From the NCBI GenBank assembly GCA_965247385.1, contig CBDFHG010000002.1, forward strand, positions 1,054,001 through 1,118,000: 64,000 nt of DNA. The letters run 5' to 3'. The translations under genes and the position numbers were made by a program. Source of the DNA: Thermohalobaculum sp965247385. GTDB taxonomy: Bacteria > Pseudomonadota > Alphaproteobacteria > Rhodobacterales > Rhodobacteraceae. This document shows positions 1 to 8,953 of this stretch, in pieces; position 1 is the stretch's first letter; the number at the start of each line of letters is the position of its first letter. Under the pieces are notes generated by a model. It was not told the DNA's origin. It searched no databases and saw only the letters and a program-made list of their open reading frames with translations.

Positions 1-1247
1 TCGCCATCGTCGCCGCCGGCTTCACCGCTGAAGAGGCGGACCGCCTGCGCCGCTCGCTCGCCACCTTCCGCCGTACCGGCACCATCTCCAGCTTCCGCGA
101 GCGTTTCATCGAGGGCATGTGCGCGCGCGGCTACCAGCGCGATTTCGCCAAACGCTGCTTCGGCCAGATCGAGGGTTTCGGCGAATACGGCTTTCCGGAG
201 AGCCATGCCGCCTCCTTCGCCCTCCTCGTCTACGCCTCCGCCTGGCTCAAACGCCACCACCCGGCGGTCTTCGCCGGCGCGCTGCTGAATTCCCAGCCGA
301 TGGGCTTCTATGCGCCGGCGCAGATTGTCCGCGACGCCAGAGAACATGGCGTGGAGGTCCGCCCGGTCTGCGTCAACGCCTCCTATTGGGACTGCACCCT
401 GGAGCCCTCCGCCCGGGGTGCGGATGGCACCGCGCTGGCGCTCCGCCTCGGCCTGCGCCAGATCAAGGGGCTGCGCGAAGAGGACGGCCAGTGGATCTCG
501 GCTGCCCGTGGCAACGGATATGCGGATATCGAGACCCTCCAGCGCCGCACCGGCCTGACCCGCGCCGCAATCACCAAACTGGCCAATGCAGATGCCTTCG
601 CGCCTTCGGGGCTGGCCACTCCCGGCATGTCACGGCGCGATGCCCTGTGGGAGGCCCGTGCGCTGACCGGCAACGCCCCTCTGCCGTTGTTTCCCGACGG
701 CGAGGGGTTGACCGAGCCCAGCCCCCAACTCCCCGCCCCCAGCCTTGGCGAACAGGTAATCGAGGACTACCGGAGCTTGCGCCTCAGCCTCCGCGCCCAC
801 CCGCTGGCGCTGCTGCGCGAGCAGCTCTCCGGCTGCCGCCCCCCCAGCCATGCCGCAACCCGCATCGCCGAAACCCCCGATAGCACCCGCCTGGCCGCCA
901 CCGGGCTGGTCATCACCCGCCAGCGCCCCGGCACCGCCTCGGGGGTGATCTTCATCACGCTGGAGGACGAGACCGGGGTGGTCAACGTGATCGTCTGGCC
1001 AAAGACCTACCAGCGTTTCCGCCGCGCGGTGATCGCCGGGCGGCTGTTGCGCGTCACCGGCAAACTGCAACGCGAAGGCTCGGTCCACCACCTGATCGCC
1101 GGGCGGATCGAGGACCTCTCCCCCTGGCTCGACCGCCTCGGCGATCCCCGCGGCCAAACCGGCGCGGCGAAGCGCCCTCCGCCGCCCCGCGCGCATCACC
1201 CGCGCGAGCAGGCCAAACGGCTGTTCCCCAGCCGGGATTTCCACTGA
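1..1247 (+). CDS. dnaE2: Error-prone DNA polymerase III alpha subunit DnaE2 (ImuC), C-terminal part
   Basis: The gene enters from the left edge and is read from base 3, so about 414 C-terminal residues are visible. They include the conserved block FGEYGFPESHAASFA followed by helix-rich thumb/fingers sequence, and near the end an OB-fold (LVITRQRPGTASGVIF onward, about 300 residues in). DnaE2 is the SOS-induced translesion polymerase that works with ImuA and ImuB. The short C-terminus after the OB-fold and the wording of the conserved block fit DnaE2 better than replicative DnaE1. imuA and imuB would lie off the left edge. The stop is TGA, followed by about 80 bases of spacer before an IS630 fragment. 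Confidence 0.9.
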   Translation, partial: AIVAAGFTAEEADRLRRSLATFRRTGTISSFRERFIEGMCARGYQRDFAKRCFGQIEGFGEYGFPESHAASFALLVYASAWLKRHHPAVFAGALLNSQPMGFYAPAQIVRDAREHGVEVRPVCVNASYWDCTLEPSARGADGTALALRLGLRQIKGLREEDGQWISAARGNGYADIETLQRRTGLTRAAITKLANADAFAPSGLATPGMSRRDALWEARALTGNAPLPLFPDGEGLTEPSPQLPAPSLGEQVIEDYRSLRLSLRAHPLALLREQLSGCRPPSHAATRIAETPDSTRLAATGLVITRQRPGTASGVIFITLEDETGVVNVIVWPKTYQRFRRAVIAGRLLRVTGKLQREGSVHHLIAGRIEDLSPWLDRLGDPRGQTGAAKRPPPPRAHHPREQAKRLFPSRDFH

Positions 1248-1331
1248 ACGATTTCACCCCAGTGCTCGCACTCGCGAACCCATCCCCCCGCCCCGCTTCC
1301 CCGCCTCCCGGCGGGTCTTATACCAACCGCC

Positions 1332-1457
1332 CTAACGATTGACCTGTGCCCATTTTCGTGTGGTGATGGTGGCGATGGCGGCTGTATCGTTTGCGAAGAA
1401 GTTCCATGCGGTGCAGCATTTGTCGACGATGTCGGGGTCGCCATCGAAGACGGTTAT
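1332..1457 (-). pseudogene. IS630-family transposase, C-terminal piece (3 of 3)
   Basis: This encodes the last ~40 residues of an IS630-type transposase (DGDPDIVDKCCTAWNFFAND region, stop TAG at 1332-1334). It is cut from the rest of the gene by the IS1182-type element that begins at 1458. The bases TTAT at 1454-1457 recur at 2949-2952 as a target duplication. Joining base 1453 to base 2949 on the minus strand restores an open frame reading RANKRAITVFDGDPD. The complete gene, once both insertions are removed, runs 7385 to 1332 and encodes 354 residues. Confidence 0.85.
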
Positions 1458-2948
1458 CAGCCCGTTGAAAAAGTCGCCATTTACCGGGCTTCACCCCACT
1501 TGACCGGGTTTCACCCCACGACGAAACATAACGCGGCGTCGGCGGTTTCGCCATCCTCCGAGACGATGAGGACGATCTGAGCGACCAGAACGGCTCCAGA
1601 GGGCGCAACAAGCACGAAAACACCGCCATATCCGCCCGCCACAGCCTGGCGCGGGGTGCCGGCACCGATGAGTTGGCGCATCAGCAACGAGAGGTTGTGG
1701 CCGGCGACGTGAAGCAGGTATCGCTTGTGCACGTTCTCGCGCCCGCGCAGCCAGGTTCGGCGCATGCCGCCGCGATCGAGGGTGTGGGCAAAGGAGCGCT
1801 CGACGATCTCGGCGCGCAGCTTGAAGGCATCGCGGGCGACCCCGGACTTGAGCCGCACGCGGTTGTTGGTGACCGCCCGGCGCGCCGCCTGGTCATCGCG
1901 CCAGCGCGAAAAGCCCTTCTGCCTGGGCTCGGCGATCCGGGTCTTCCAGGGACTGTCGTCCAGGGCCTTCAAGACCGCCCGTGAGAAATAGCCCTTGTCG
2001 GTGACGCATTCGGCCGGGCTCTCTGGCGTCGGTGCCGCAGCCACCGCCTCGAGGTTTGCCTCGGCCGCCGCCAGGGTCTTGAAAAGCGTCGTGGTGTCGC
2101 CCTCATCGGCTGGGTGCAACTCGGCCGCCACCACCGCCCCGGTGTCCAGATCCACCGCGTGCTCGGGCTTGTAGGCCAGATGGGTCGTGCCGTCCTTCAT
2201 CCTGGCGACCCTGGCCTCGGGGTCGCTCCTGGAAACCCAATCCTGGTTCGAGAGCTTCTTGCCCTTGCGCTTGCGGTCCAGACGCGCCAGGTCCTCGGCC
2301 GTGGGCGTCTCGATGCCGCTCTCCCGGGCCAGATGCTCCAGCATCTCCCGGTAGCCCTCACCCGTGTCGCGCCGCACGATGTTGCGCAGCGCCGCGTTGG
2401 CCTCCATGGTCGAGGCATCCACCCCGATGCGGTCGCCCTTCACCAAACCCGCCTCGGCGATCAGCGCCAGAACCCAATCGAAGACCACCGCGTGCACCTC
2501 GTGGGGCAGACGCGTGCGGGTCTTCGACAGCCAGGAATGGTCCGGCACACGATCCCGGCTCTCCAGCCGCAGAAACTCCCGCAGCGACAGCGAATCCGAG
2601 CAGCGCCATTCCAGCCCGCGCTCAGAGTCGATGCCCTCGAAGTAGCCCACCAGATGCATGCGGAAATAGCGCCCCGGCGGCACCGAAGGCGCTCCCGTCC
2701 TGGCCGCGTAATAGCACCGGCAGGTCGCCTCGACGAAGTCGTCGAAGCCGCCCTCAATCAGGACCGACTGAAGACGGTCGTAAAACACATGACCCGGCGA
2801 GCGCGGCATCTCCGCCCAGCCCACCATCAAATCACCCTGACGATCCTTCTGCAGTCCCATCGACATCGGCGAACCTCCCGGTCAAATCAGAATATCATAG
2901 AATCAGACCAGGCCGCTCGTGTCCAGGGCCGACTTCGTCAACGGGCTG
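1458..2948 (-). mobile_element. Complete IS1182/IS5-type insertion sequence inserted in the IS630 gene
   Basis: The element is bounded by imperfect inverted repeats: CAGCCCGTTGAAAAAGTCG at 1458 and, read inward from 2948, CAGCCCGTTGACGAAGTCG. It is flanked by a 4-bp duplication TTAT (1454-1457 and 2949-2952). It contains one intact transposase gene. A 532-bp internally deleted relative with the same ends sits at 58225-58756, so this copy could supply transposase to it. The family name is inferred from the protein; the ends and duplication are seen directly. Confidence 0.88.
1511..2866 (-). CDS. IS1182/IS5-type DDE transposase
   Basis: This is a 451-residue transposase that cuts and joins the ends of the element in which it lies. 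The N-terminal ~110 residues resemble the DUF772 transposase N-domain. A first catalytic Asp is plausible in GVDASTMEAN, a second in TDKGYFS, and the C-terminal block RTWLRGRENVHKRYLLH is typical of the superfamily. The ATG at 2866 has a GGGAGG ribosome-binding site. The last ~60 residues are hydrophobic and unusual for a transposase, so the true functional end may be earlier. There is no internal stop, and the gene appears intact. Confidence 0.85.
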   Translation of the reverse strand: MSMGLQKDRQGDLMVGWAEMPRSPGHVFYDRLQSVLIEGGFDDFVEATCRCYYAARTGAPSVPPGRYFRMHLVGYFEGIDSERGLEWRCSDSLSLREFLRLESRDRVPDHSWLSKTRTRLPHEVHAVVFDWVLALIAEAGLVKGDRIGVDASTMEANAALRNIVRRDTGEGYREMLEHLARESGIETPTAEDLARLDRKRKGKKLSNQDWVSRSDPEARVARMKDGTTHLAYKPEHAVDLDTGAVVAAELHPADEGDTTTLFKTLAAAEANLEAVAAAPTPESPAECVTDKGYFSRAVLKALDDSPWKTRIAEPRQKGFSRWRDDQAARRAVTNNRVRLKSGVARDAFKLRAEIVERSFAHTLDRGGMRRTWLRGRENVHKRYLLHVAGHNLSLLMRQLIGAGTPRQAVAGGYGGVFVLVAPSGAVLVAQIVLIVSEDGETADAALCFVVG

Positions 2949-3408
2949 TTATGGCGCGCTTGTTGGCGCGCAGGTATTGCCAGACGTTTTCGACCGGATT
3001 GAGTTCGGGCGCGTATGGCGGGAGAATGAGCAGCGTGACGTTGTCGGGCACCATGAGGTCTTTGCCGGCATGCCAGCCGGCACCGTCGGCGACGAGTGCC
3101 GCGTGGGCACCAGGGGCTACGGCGCGGGCGATCTCGGCGAGGTGGGCATTCATCGCCTCGGTGTCGGCGAAGGGCATGACCAGACCGGCGGCGGTGGCGC
3201 GGTCAGGGCAGACTGCGCCGAAAATGCAGGCCGATTTGTAGCGCGTGTCGCGGACGGCGCGGGGGCGGGTGCCGCGCTTCGCCCAGACCCTTGTCAGCGT
3301 GCCCTGCTGACCCACCCTGGCTTCATCCTGGAACCAGATCTCGAGCGGTTTGCCGTGCGCCGCCTCGGGGAGGGCCGCCGCTACCGTCCGGGAGAAGTTT
3401 TTTTTAAA
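2949..3408 (-). pseudogene. IS630-family transposase, central catalytic piece (2 of 3)
   Basis: This encodes the catalytic core of the split IS630 transposase: first Asp in IWFQDEARVGQQG, second in LVADGAGWHAGKD, and Glu in PPYAPELNPVENVW, which gives a complete DDE triad. The upstream end is cut by the methyltransferase cassette at 3409 and the downstream end by the IS1182-type element at 2948. The TTTTTAAA at 3401-3408 is repeated at 6895-6902. Deleting the cassette and one copy restores EAFKKNFSRTVAAALPEAA in frame. It cannot be expressed as a working protein in the present arrangement. Confidence 0.88.
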
Positions 3409-3432
3409 GGGGATTATATACTTAAGTGACCA
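3409..3432 (+). repeat. Left terminal inverted repeat of the methyltransferase cassette
   Basis: This is a 24-bp terminal repeat that is a perfect inverse match to 6871-6894. It begins GGGGATTAT, like the ends of the IS1595-type element at 34205. The methyltransferase stop codon lies only a few bases inside it. Confidence 0.92.
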
Positions 3433-3437
3433 CGGCG

Positions 3438-4718
3438 TCAGTCCTCCGTTGATCGTGGATCATGTTTTTGACTCCCAAAGGGCAAGATGGGTTCTGCAAG
3501 GCCACGCCCGACAGCACCTGGCGTTTTGAACCGCTTGCCTTCCAGGATTTCCGCGACTGTCAGCATCTGCATCCGGGCATATTGAACGTTTTTAACTTCA
3601 ATATCTCCTGCCGATGCCATTTCCTGCCTGAAATTTTGTGCCTTCCGAGTGCCCAACTCTTCCATCACAATCAGTCCCGCCATCAAGCTGGTCTCACGCT
3701 CCAGCACACCGCGCAAGTCGCGCACAACACCTATACCGACGTTCATTCCTCCCTTCACCTCCAGCACCATGCTTTTCAGGTCTCGGAAGTCAGGGTGTGC
3801 AAAATACAACCTGCCGTCGATCCCTCCGTCACCCGTGCGTCGTGACGTGACAAACCCATCGATCTCTTCCACGGCCCATTTCTGAAAATGGTATTTGTCG
3901 CGCTCCCAAAGATCGCGCGCCCCTTCGACCGTTCGCGGAACGCCATCAATGATAAAATCCGTGCCGTCGATCAATCCAAGGCGATCTTTCAGTCGCACCT
4001 TAGCCACGCGCTTGATGGCATGAATCGCAATGTCGATCCCGATCCACTTTCGTTTCAGTCTATGGGCCGCCTCAATCGTCGTTGCACACCCACAAAACGG
4101 ATCGAACACCACGTCGCCTTCATTGCTGCTGGCTTTGATTATTCGTTCAAGTAAAGCAAGCGGCTTTTGAGTGGCATAACCCATGCGTTCAGGGTCTCTT
4201 TGGTTCATCGCAGAAATGTCAGGCCAAACATCTGTCGGTGTGATTTTTTCATCTTCGTAATATTTGTAAATTTTCCCCGAAGATTTAATAGAAAAGTATA
4301 CACGCCCATCGGCATCTACATTTTTTTTCATATTGTTTCTTTTTTCAACGCCGCGCACAACTCCAACTGACTGCCAATAGAAATTTAATTTTGCTGTGCG
4401 GGAATAAAAAAGGATTATGTCATGTTTCCGAGAAAACCTTGATTTTGATCGACCTCCAGTAGAATACGGCCAGATTATTTCATTTTGAAAATTCTGATGC
4501 CCAAATATTCCGTCCATCATCACCTTGATGTAATGGCTGGCGGTCGGATCACAGTGCAGATAGATTGAGCCGGTCGGCTTCAGGATACCGCGCATTGGCA
4601 GTAACCGTTCGACCATGTAGGAGAGGTAGGCCAAGAGACTCGGTTGAGTCTTGCGCAAGGCGTCCATCCATGTTTTCCAGAATTCTGCTACGCCATCATC
4701 AAGACCTGCTTTGCGCAT
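3438..4718 (-). pseudogene. DNA adenine methyltransferase-Mrr nuclease fusion, C-terminal part
   Basis: This is the larger piece of a split gene whose start lies at 6794. It holds the substrate-binding region, motif I (VVFDPFCGCATT) and a C-terminal extension with GDGGIDG and LEVKGG, the PD-(D/E)xK signature of Mrr-type restriction endonuclease domains. Because the DPPF motif comes first, in the other piece, the order is that of beta-class N6-adenine or N4-cytosine methyltransferases. The stretch 4200-4450 is clearly AT-richer than its surroundings, which suggests foreign origin. Joining 6566 to 4714 after removing the IS1380 copy gives 501 residues with no stop. It is presumably inactive now. 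Confidence 0.86.
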
Positions 4719-6565
4719 CCAGGATTCCCGAACCAAATCCCTGACGCGCCTCGGCAGGGGCGGCGATGGGCACCGTTGTGGGGTTTTCGGCCCGCGCCCG
4801 GGCACCACTCCCGCGGATTTCGCGCTCGAGGAGATATTCTCAAGGTGGCCACGCGTTTTGCGGGTCCCGCGCCTGTCCGTTGGCCAAGCGAAGCCCTGGC
4901 CGGGAGCCGGCATCGCACTTCAGCAAGGATATCGTGGCAGGCTGGAGCCGTCAGGTCGGGCCGCGCGCCAGGGCCAGGATCTTCCGCCTGGCGCTCAGCA
5001 CCAGATCGAGCCCCGCTTCGCTCCCCAAACGGATGATCAGCCGCCGCGCATGACGGATCACCCGGCCAGGCAGGGCGATCAGAGCCAGGCGCAAGGCCTT
5101 CATCCGCCGTGCCACCCAGGCCGGTCCCAGAACCAGTTGCTTCATCACCGCGTTCAAATCATGCGCCAGCACCATGATCGCCCACCAGGCCGCATTGGCT
5201 CCGAACAGACCCGAGGGCAGGGTGCCGCCAGCCAGGTCGTGCTTCATCACCGCGTGGACTTCCTCGCTCTTGCCACAGCGCTCCCGGGACCACCAGATCA
5301 CCTCATCGCCCGGCAGATCACGGTTGGTGACCAGGGCGAACAGCTTGCTGCGCCCCTTCGAGGCAAACTCCGCGGTCGGGAACGGCAACTGATCCCCATC
5401 GCCAAGCTCCAACTGTTCCAGCGGCTCCCGGATCGCCAGGAAGCGGTAATCCGCCCGCGTCTTGCTCTCGCCCACCCAACTCGGTACATGGCAGACCTCC
5501 GCCCACTCCTGGCCGGTCTCCTGACGTTGCCCGTCAAAAACACGATCCAGCGGCCGCCACTCGGCCTCCGGCACGGCCAGGGCGGCACGCCGGAATTCCG
5601 CCGTCACGTTGGCGCCGACGGCGAACTCGATCACCCCGAAAACCTTGTCCCGGCCCTCGCCACAATAGAGCAGTAGATCCTTCTGATAACCCGCCGTGTC
5701 CGAGCGCAGATAGACCTTGTCCACGCCCCCAGGCAGCGCCGCCAGCGAGGCCTGCAACACCTGCAACTGCCGATAGCCAGCCGGCACATTGCCGTCGCGG
5801 AACTCGGAATGCACGATCACCTGCTGTTCCGCCCACCAGGTGTTCAACGGCTGATAGGCCTTGAACTTCTTGTAGCAGTATTCCGCCTGGCGCTTGTGGC
5901 TCTGCACCAGCGTCGCGTCCATGTCCAGCGTCGCCGAGCCCTGCCTGCGATGGTGCTGCAGAAATGACACCAGCGCCTGATTGACACGCCGCAGACCAAG
6001 CAGACCCGCCGACGGGCGCGGGATGAAGGCACGCCCGGCCTCCCGCAGCTCTTCCTGGCCTGCGTCGTGGAAGCGTTCCAACCAGCCCGACAGAGCCGAC
6101 GGCGAAGGCACGCTGCGCCCGCGACCGCGCCGAAACCGGATCTTCAGTTGCCGACGTTCCCGGCGCACCAACAGCCGCCGCTCAACCGCATCCATGGTCG
6201 CGGCAAAGCCGGCGTCCGCCTCCAGGCGTTCCAGATCCTCGACCCGATCACCCCCGCACAGATTGAGTGCGATCACCGTGATGATCATCTGCACATCCAG
6301 CCAGCCCTGCCGCCCCGCCACCCGCACCTCGCGCCGCACCGCAGCCGCCAGTCCCGATGCCTCAATCAAATCAAGGTAAACACCAATCCCGGCAAAACCC
6401 GTCAGATCGCTGCTGCCCGGTTCGCTTTCGTACTCGAAAGGAAGAACGCCCTGTGCCATGTTATTTTCACCCCGTTGGTGATGGAGTTAATCGCAAAAAT
6501 CATCATAAATCCCTTTAGATTCAAAGACAACGGGGAATTTCAACTTTTTTGATCCAGAATCAGGG
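4719..6565 (-). mobile_element. IS1380-family element, copy A (intact)
   Basis: The ends are CCAGGATTCCCG on the left and, read inward from the right, CCCTGATTCTGG. They are flanked by the 4-bp duplication GCAT (4715-4718, 6566-6569). The element is 1847 bp and contains a full-length transposase. Copies at 10758 and 40043 are 10 bp longer because of a short duplication that breaks their gene, so this is the only copy in the window able to make intact transposase. It interrupts the methyltransferase gene. Confidence 0.92.
4951..6459 (-). CDS. IS1380-family transposase, full length
   Basis: This is a 502-residue DDE transposase beginning MAQGVLPFEYE. The first catalytic Asp is likely in ATLDMDATLVQSHKR (about residue 190), and the second in YLRSDTAGYQ (about 255), a motif typical of the IS1380 family. 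A conserved C-terminal block follows (GGTLPSGLFGANAAWW). The frame is uninterrupted, unlike the copies at 10990-12508 and 40275-41793. It probably acts on all IS1380 copies in the genome. Confidence 0.92.
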   Translation of the reverse strand: MAQGVLPFEYESEPGSSDLTGFAGIGVYLDLIEASGLAAAVRREVRVAGRQGWLDVQMIITVIALNLCGGDRVEDLERLEADAGFAATMDAVERRLLVRRERRQLKIRFRRGRGRSVPSPSALSGWLERFHDAGQEELREAGRAFIPRPSAGLLGLRRVNQALVSFLQHHRRQGSATLDMDATLVQSHKRQAEYCYKKFKAYQPLNTWWAEQQVIVHSEFRDGNVPAGYRQLQVLQASLAALPGGVDKVYLRSDTAGYQKDLLLYCGEGRDKVFGVIEFAVGANVTAEFRRAALAVPEAEWRPLDRVFDGQRQETGQEWAEVCHVPSWVGESKTRADYRFLAIREPLEQLELGDGDQLPFPTAEFASKGRSKLFALVTNRDLPGDEVIWWSRERCGKSEEVHAVMKHDLAGGTLPSGLFGANAAWWAIMVLAHDLNAVMKQLVLGPAWVARRMKALRLALIALPGRVIRHARRLIIRLGSEAGLDLVLSARRKILALARGPT

Positions 6566-6794
6566 GCATGAGGATCGGCATGTTTCTGATTGCCCGTTCC
6601 CGCTCGTCATCCAACTCCCATAAATCACAGAAAGCTTCAATCTGGTCAGGCAAAGGCCGGCCCGTTTCGTCTTTGTAAATCGCGTTGTAGTCGCGTTTTG
6701 AATTGAATGGCGGGTCGAGATAAATCAGGTCAACGCTGCCCAGCGCCATGTCATTCATGATGGTCAGGCAATCGCCGTAATAAAGCTTGTTCAT
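6566..6794 (-). pseudogene. DNA adenine methyltransferase-Mrr nuclease fusion, N-terminal part
   Basis: This encodes the first ~76 residues, MNKLYYGDCLTIMND followed by LIYLDPPFNS. DPPF is catalytic motif IV of amino-methyltransferases. The ATG at 6794 is preferred over 6803 because GAGGGG lies at suitable spacing from it. The frame runs into the IS1380 copy at 6565 after RNMPILM and resumes as RKAGLDDGVAEFW in the piece ending at 3438. Confidence 0.87.
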
Positions 6795-6870
6795 GCCACG
6801 CATCCCCTCGTTTCTGTTTTTAAGGCGATCTTAAAACCGGCAAACGCCAAGCGTCAACCGTCAACTATTT

Positions 6871-6894
6871 TGGTCACTTAAGTATATAATCCCC
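6871..6894 (-). repeat. Right terminal inverted repeat of the methyltransferase cassette
   Basis: Perfect inverse copy of 3409-3432, followed directly by the TTTTTAAA target duplication. Confidence 0.92.
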
Positions 6895-7385
6895 TTTTTA
6901 AACGCCTCCTGCTCCGCGGGGTCGGCCTTCGGGTGTTGCGGACGCACCGACAGCCGCCGATAGCCGAGCGCCGCCAGCTGCTTGCCGACCGTGCGCTCGT
7001 GCATGACGACCCCGAACTGCGCCTCCATCCACCGCTTCAGATCAATGCACCGCCAGCGTACCACCCCGTCGACCTCCGGGTCGGGACCCTTCTCCACCTG
7101 CGCGGCGAGCGCGGCCTTCTGCGCCGCCGAAAGCAGTGGCGGCTTGCCGGGCGAGGGGCGGTTGTAGAGGCCGGACAGCCCCTCGGCGTTGTAGCGGTGC
7201 ACCCAGTCGCGCAACGTCTGCCGGTCCATCCCGCAGGTCGCCGCAGCGGTCGCCCGGTCCGCCCCCTCCAGCACCAGCGCCAGCGCCAGCATCCGTTGCG
7301 CCGCGCGCCCATTCTTCGCGCCCCTCGCCGCCGCTCGCAACTCCGCCGCCGTCATATCCGTGCGTGTAATCTCGACACTTGCCAT
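6895..7385 (-). pseudogene. IS630-family transposase, N-terminal piece (1 of 3)
   Basis: This encodes the DNA-binding half of the IS630 transposase: MASVEITRTDMTAAEL, then a helix-turn-helix (AAATCGMDRQTLRDWVHRYN) and a second winged-helix region ending EAFKK. The ATG at 7385 has AAGGAGGG about seven bases upstream; an ATG at 7391 is too close to it. The frame is broken at 6894 by the methyltransferase cassette, where it runs into GIIYLSDQNS and a stop inside the cassette. Confidence 0.87.
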
Positions 7386-7472
7386 TGCCATTCCCTCCTT
7401 CTCTGCGTCGATCACAGAGAATCAGACTTTCGCTGATTTGGGAACCCCAAAGAGTCAAGAATCTTAGACGTT

Positions 7473-7925
7473 TAACCTGTAATTCAGGGCGTCACTTAGG
7501 GCGTAATCAGCTACCCTCTGTCATCATTGACAACAACGGAGGGGGCAGGCGATGGATGCTCAGGATGTATTGGCTCTTGGCCTCGGGGTTACGCTACCAT
7601 GGCGGCTGGTCGAACAGCGTCTCGACACGAACAGACCGGAGACGCTCCGCTGCTCGAAGCCGTCCGCAAGGCGCTGGAGACGGTCAAAAAACATCCCAAG
7701 CGCATTCTCGAACGTTGGACGTCAATCCACAGCAACGCCCGCATGGAAGCCCCGCATGGAAGCAATGAACGGACTGTTTCAGGCCGCCAGGGCAAGAGCC
7801 AGAGGCTACCGCAACACCGAGACCTTCATCACCATGATCTACTTGATCGCAGCCCGGCTCGGAGATGTAATCAAATCCACTTCCAACGTCGAAGAGCAGG
7901 AGTCAATTGAGAAGGCCGTTGGTAT
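7473..7925 (+). mobile_element. Internally deleted ISL3-family derivative (mini-ISL3), copy 1
   Basis: An ISL3-type transposase start (MDAQDVLALGLGVTLPWRL, ATG at 7552) is joined after about 27 residues, out of frame, to the C-terminal part (KALETVKKHPKRILERW, then MEAMNGLFQAARARARGY and ITMIYLIAARLGDV). The same junction occurs in the copy at 31671-31994, so the deletion arose once and the shortened unit was then copied. A 13-bp tandem duplication (CCCGCATGGAAGC) near 7740 is unique to this copy. No functional transposase is possible. Boundaries are approximate. Confidence 0.75.
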
Positions 7926-7968
7926 TATGCGCCTGCCCGGCCCCCTTCGGTGACCGGGCAGGCGCATA
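7926..7968. repeat. Perfect 15-bp hairpin
   Basis: TATGCGCCTGCCCGG at 7926-7940 is perfectly complementary to 7954-7968 with a 13-base loop. It lies between the mini-ISL3 and the 3' end of the EamA gene. It has no T-run, so its role as a terminator is uncertain. Confidence 0.7.
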
Positions 7969-8032
7969 AGCGGATATTGACACGGGCAAAAACCAGCCGA
8001 GAGGCAGCGTGGTGCGCATTTGGCGCAACCTG

Positions 8033-8953
8033 CTAACTCGCCTCCACCGCTCGCTCCCCCGACCAGATAGCCAATGCGCCGGCGATCACGATCAACCCCA
8101 TGCCGGCGCCGACCCGCAGGCTCACCACGTCGCCCCAGACCAACCAGGCGAAGAATGGCGCCCAGAGCAGGAAACTGAAGTCGAACAGCGCCATGATGCT
8201 CGACGTCCCGCTCATATAGCCGCGCGCGATGCACCCGGTGGCGATGATCCCGGCCAGCCCGGTCAGGAACACCACGCCCGCCGTGGCCATGCCCACCGGG
8301 CGCCAGGGCTGGGTGACAAATCCGGTCCCCGGCACGCCCTCCAGCACCCCGCCCAGCCACGGCGCCAGCACCAGCCCCGCCAGACCGGCCAGCATCAGGA
8401 AGACGTACTGCCAGATCGCCAGGCAGACCGGGCTCTCGATCAGGCAGTACCGGCCGGTCCAGATGACATTCATCGCCCAGGCCGCCGCCCCGCCCACGGC
8501 TATCAACGCCATCGGCCTCACCGGCTCGGCACCCACCCCCAGCACCAGGCAGACCCCGGCAAAGCCGAGGACGACCCCGGCGATCCGCCTTGGTCCGACC
8601 CGCTCGCCGAAAATCAACGCCGAGAACACCGCGACCCAGATCGGCGAGGTAAAGAACCCCGCTGCCGCCTGGGCGATCCCGACCGCCGGCAAGGCGGCGA
8701 AATACATCATCAACCCGACGGTGCCGAACAGGCTCCGCTGCATCACCGCCACCGGCGCATGCGGAAACAGGGCGCTCTTTCGCGCGATCAGGACCGCGAT
8801 CAGAGCCACCAGCGGCAACACCATCGCCGAGCGTATGAAATGAAACTGCCACAGCCCTATGTCGCCCGCCAACCCGACGACGAAATTGTCGCCGAGGGCA
8901 ATCAGCGACATGCCGAAGATGATCCACAACGCGCCAAGGGTGGTGGGTTTCAT
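8033..8953 (-). CDS. DMT-family (EamA) membrane exporter
   Basis: A 306-residue inner-membrane protein with about ten hydrophobic segments and two tandem EamA repeats (residues ~5-140 and ~150-295). EamA proteins export metabolites or drugs by proton antiport; the substrate cannot be told here. The ATG at 8953 (MKPTTLGALWIIF) is chosen because the hydrophobic first helix follows at once; the frame continues further upstream but without membrane character. The gene diverges from the acyl-CoA ligase gene at 9097, so the ~140-bp gap should hold both promoters. Confidence 0.9.
   Translation of the reverse strand: MKPTTLGALWIIFGMSLIALGDNFVVGLAGDIGLWQFHFIRSAMVLPLVALIAVLIARKSALFPHAPVAVMQRSLFGTVGLMMYFAALPAVGIAQAAAGFFTSPIWVAVFSALIFGERVGPRRIAGVVLGFAGVCLVLGVGAEPVRPMALIAVGGAAAWAMNVIWTGRYCLIESPVCLAIWQYVFLMLAGLAGLVLAPWLGGVLEGVPGTGFVTQPWRPVGMATAGVVFLTGLAGIIATGCIARGYMSGTSSIMALFDFSFLLWAPFFAWLVWGDVVSLRVGAGMGLIVIAGALAIWSGERAVEAS

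Larger units (their letters stand above)
3409..6894 (-). mobile_element. Transposase-less cassette carrying a methyltransferase-nuclease gene, IS1595-like ends
   Basis: The segment is bounded by perfect 24-bp inverted repeats beginning GGGGATTATATACTTAAGTG and flanked by a perfect 8-bp duplication TTTTTAAA (3401-3408, 6895-6902). Its only original gene is an adenine methyltransferase with a C-terminal nuclease domain, later split by an IS1380 copy. Without that copy the cassette is about 1.63 kb. No transposase gene is present. The ends start with the same nine bases as the IS1595-family element at 34205-35591, which also made an 8-bp duplication. I infer mobilisation in trans by an IS1595-type transposase. 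Confidence 0.85.

Noticed and set aside
2977..3429. Plus-strand ORF of 150 codons
   Set aside because: It is the antisense of the IS630 catalytic region, and its end runs into the cassette repeat.
4651..5676. Plus-strand ORF of 341 codons over the IS1380 copy (also repeated at 10897 and 40182)
   Set aside because: It is antisense to the IS1380 transposase; the repetition only reflects the repeated IS.
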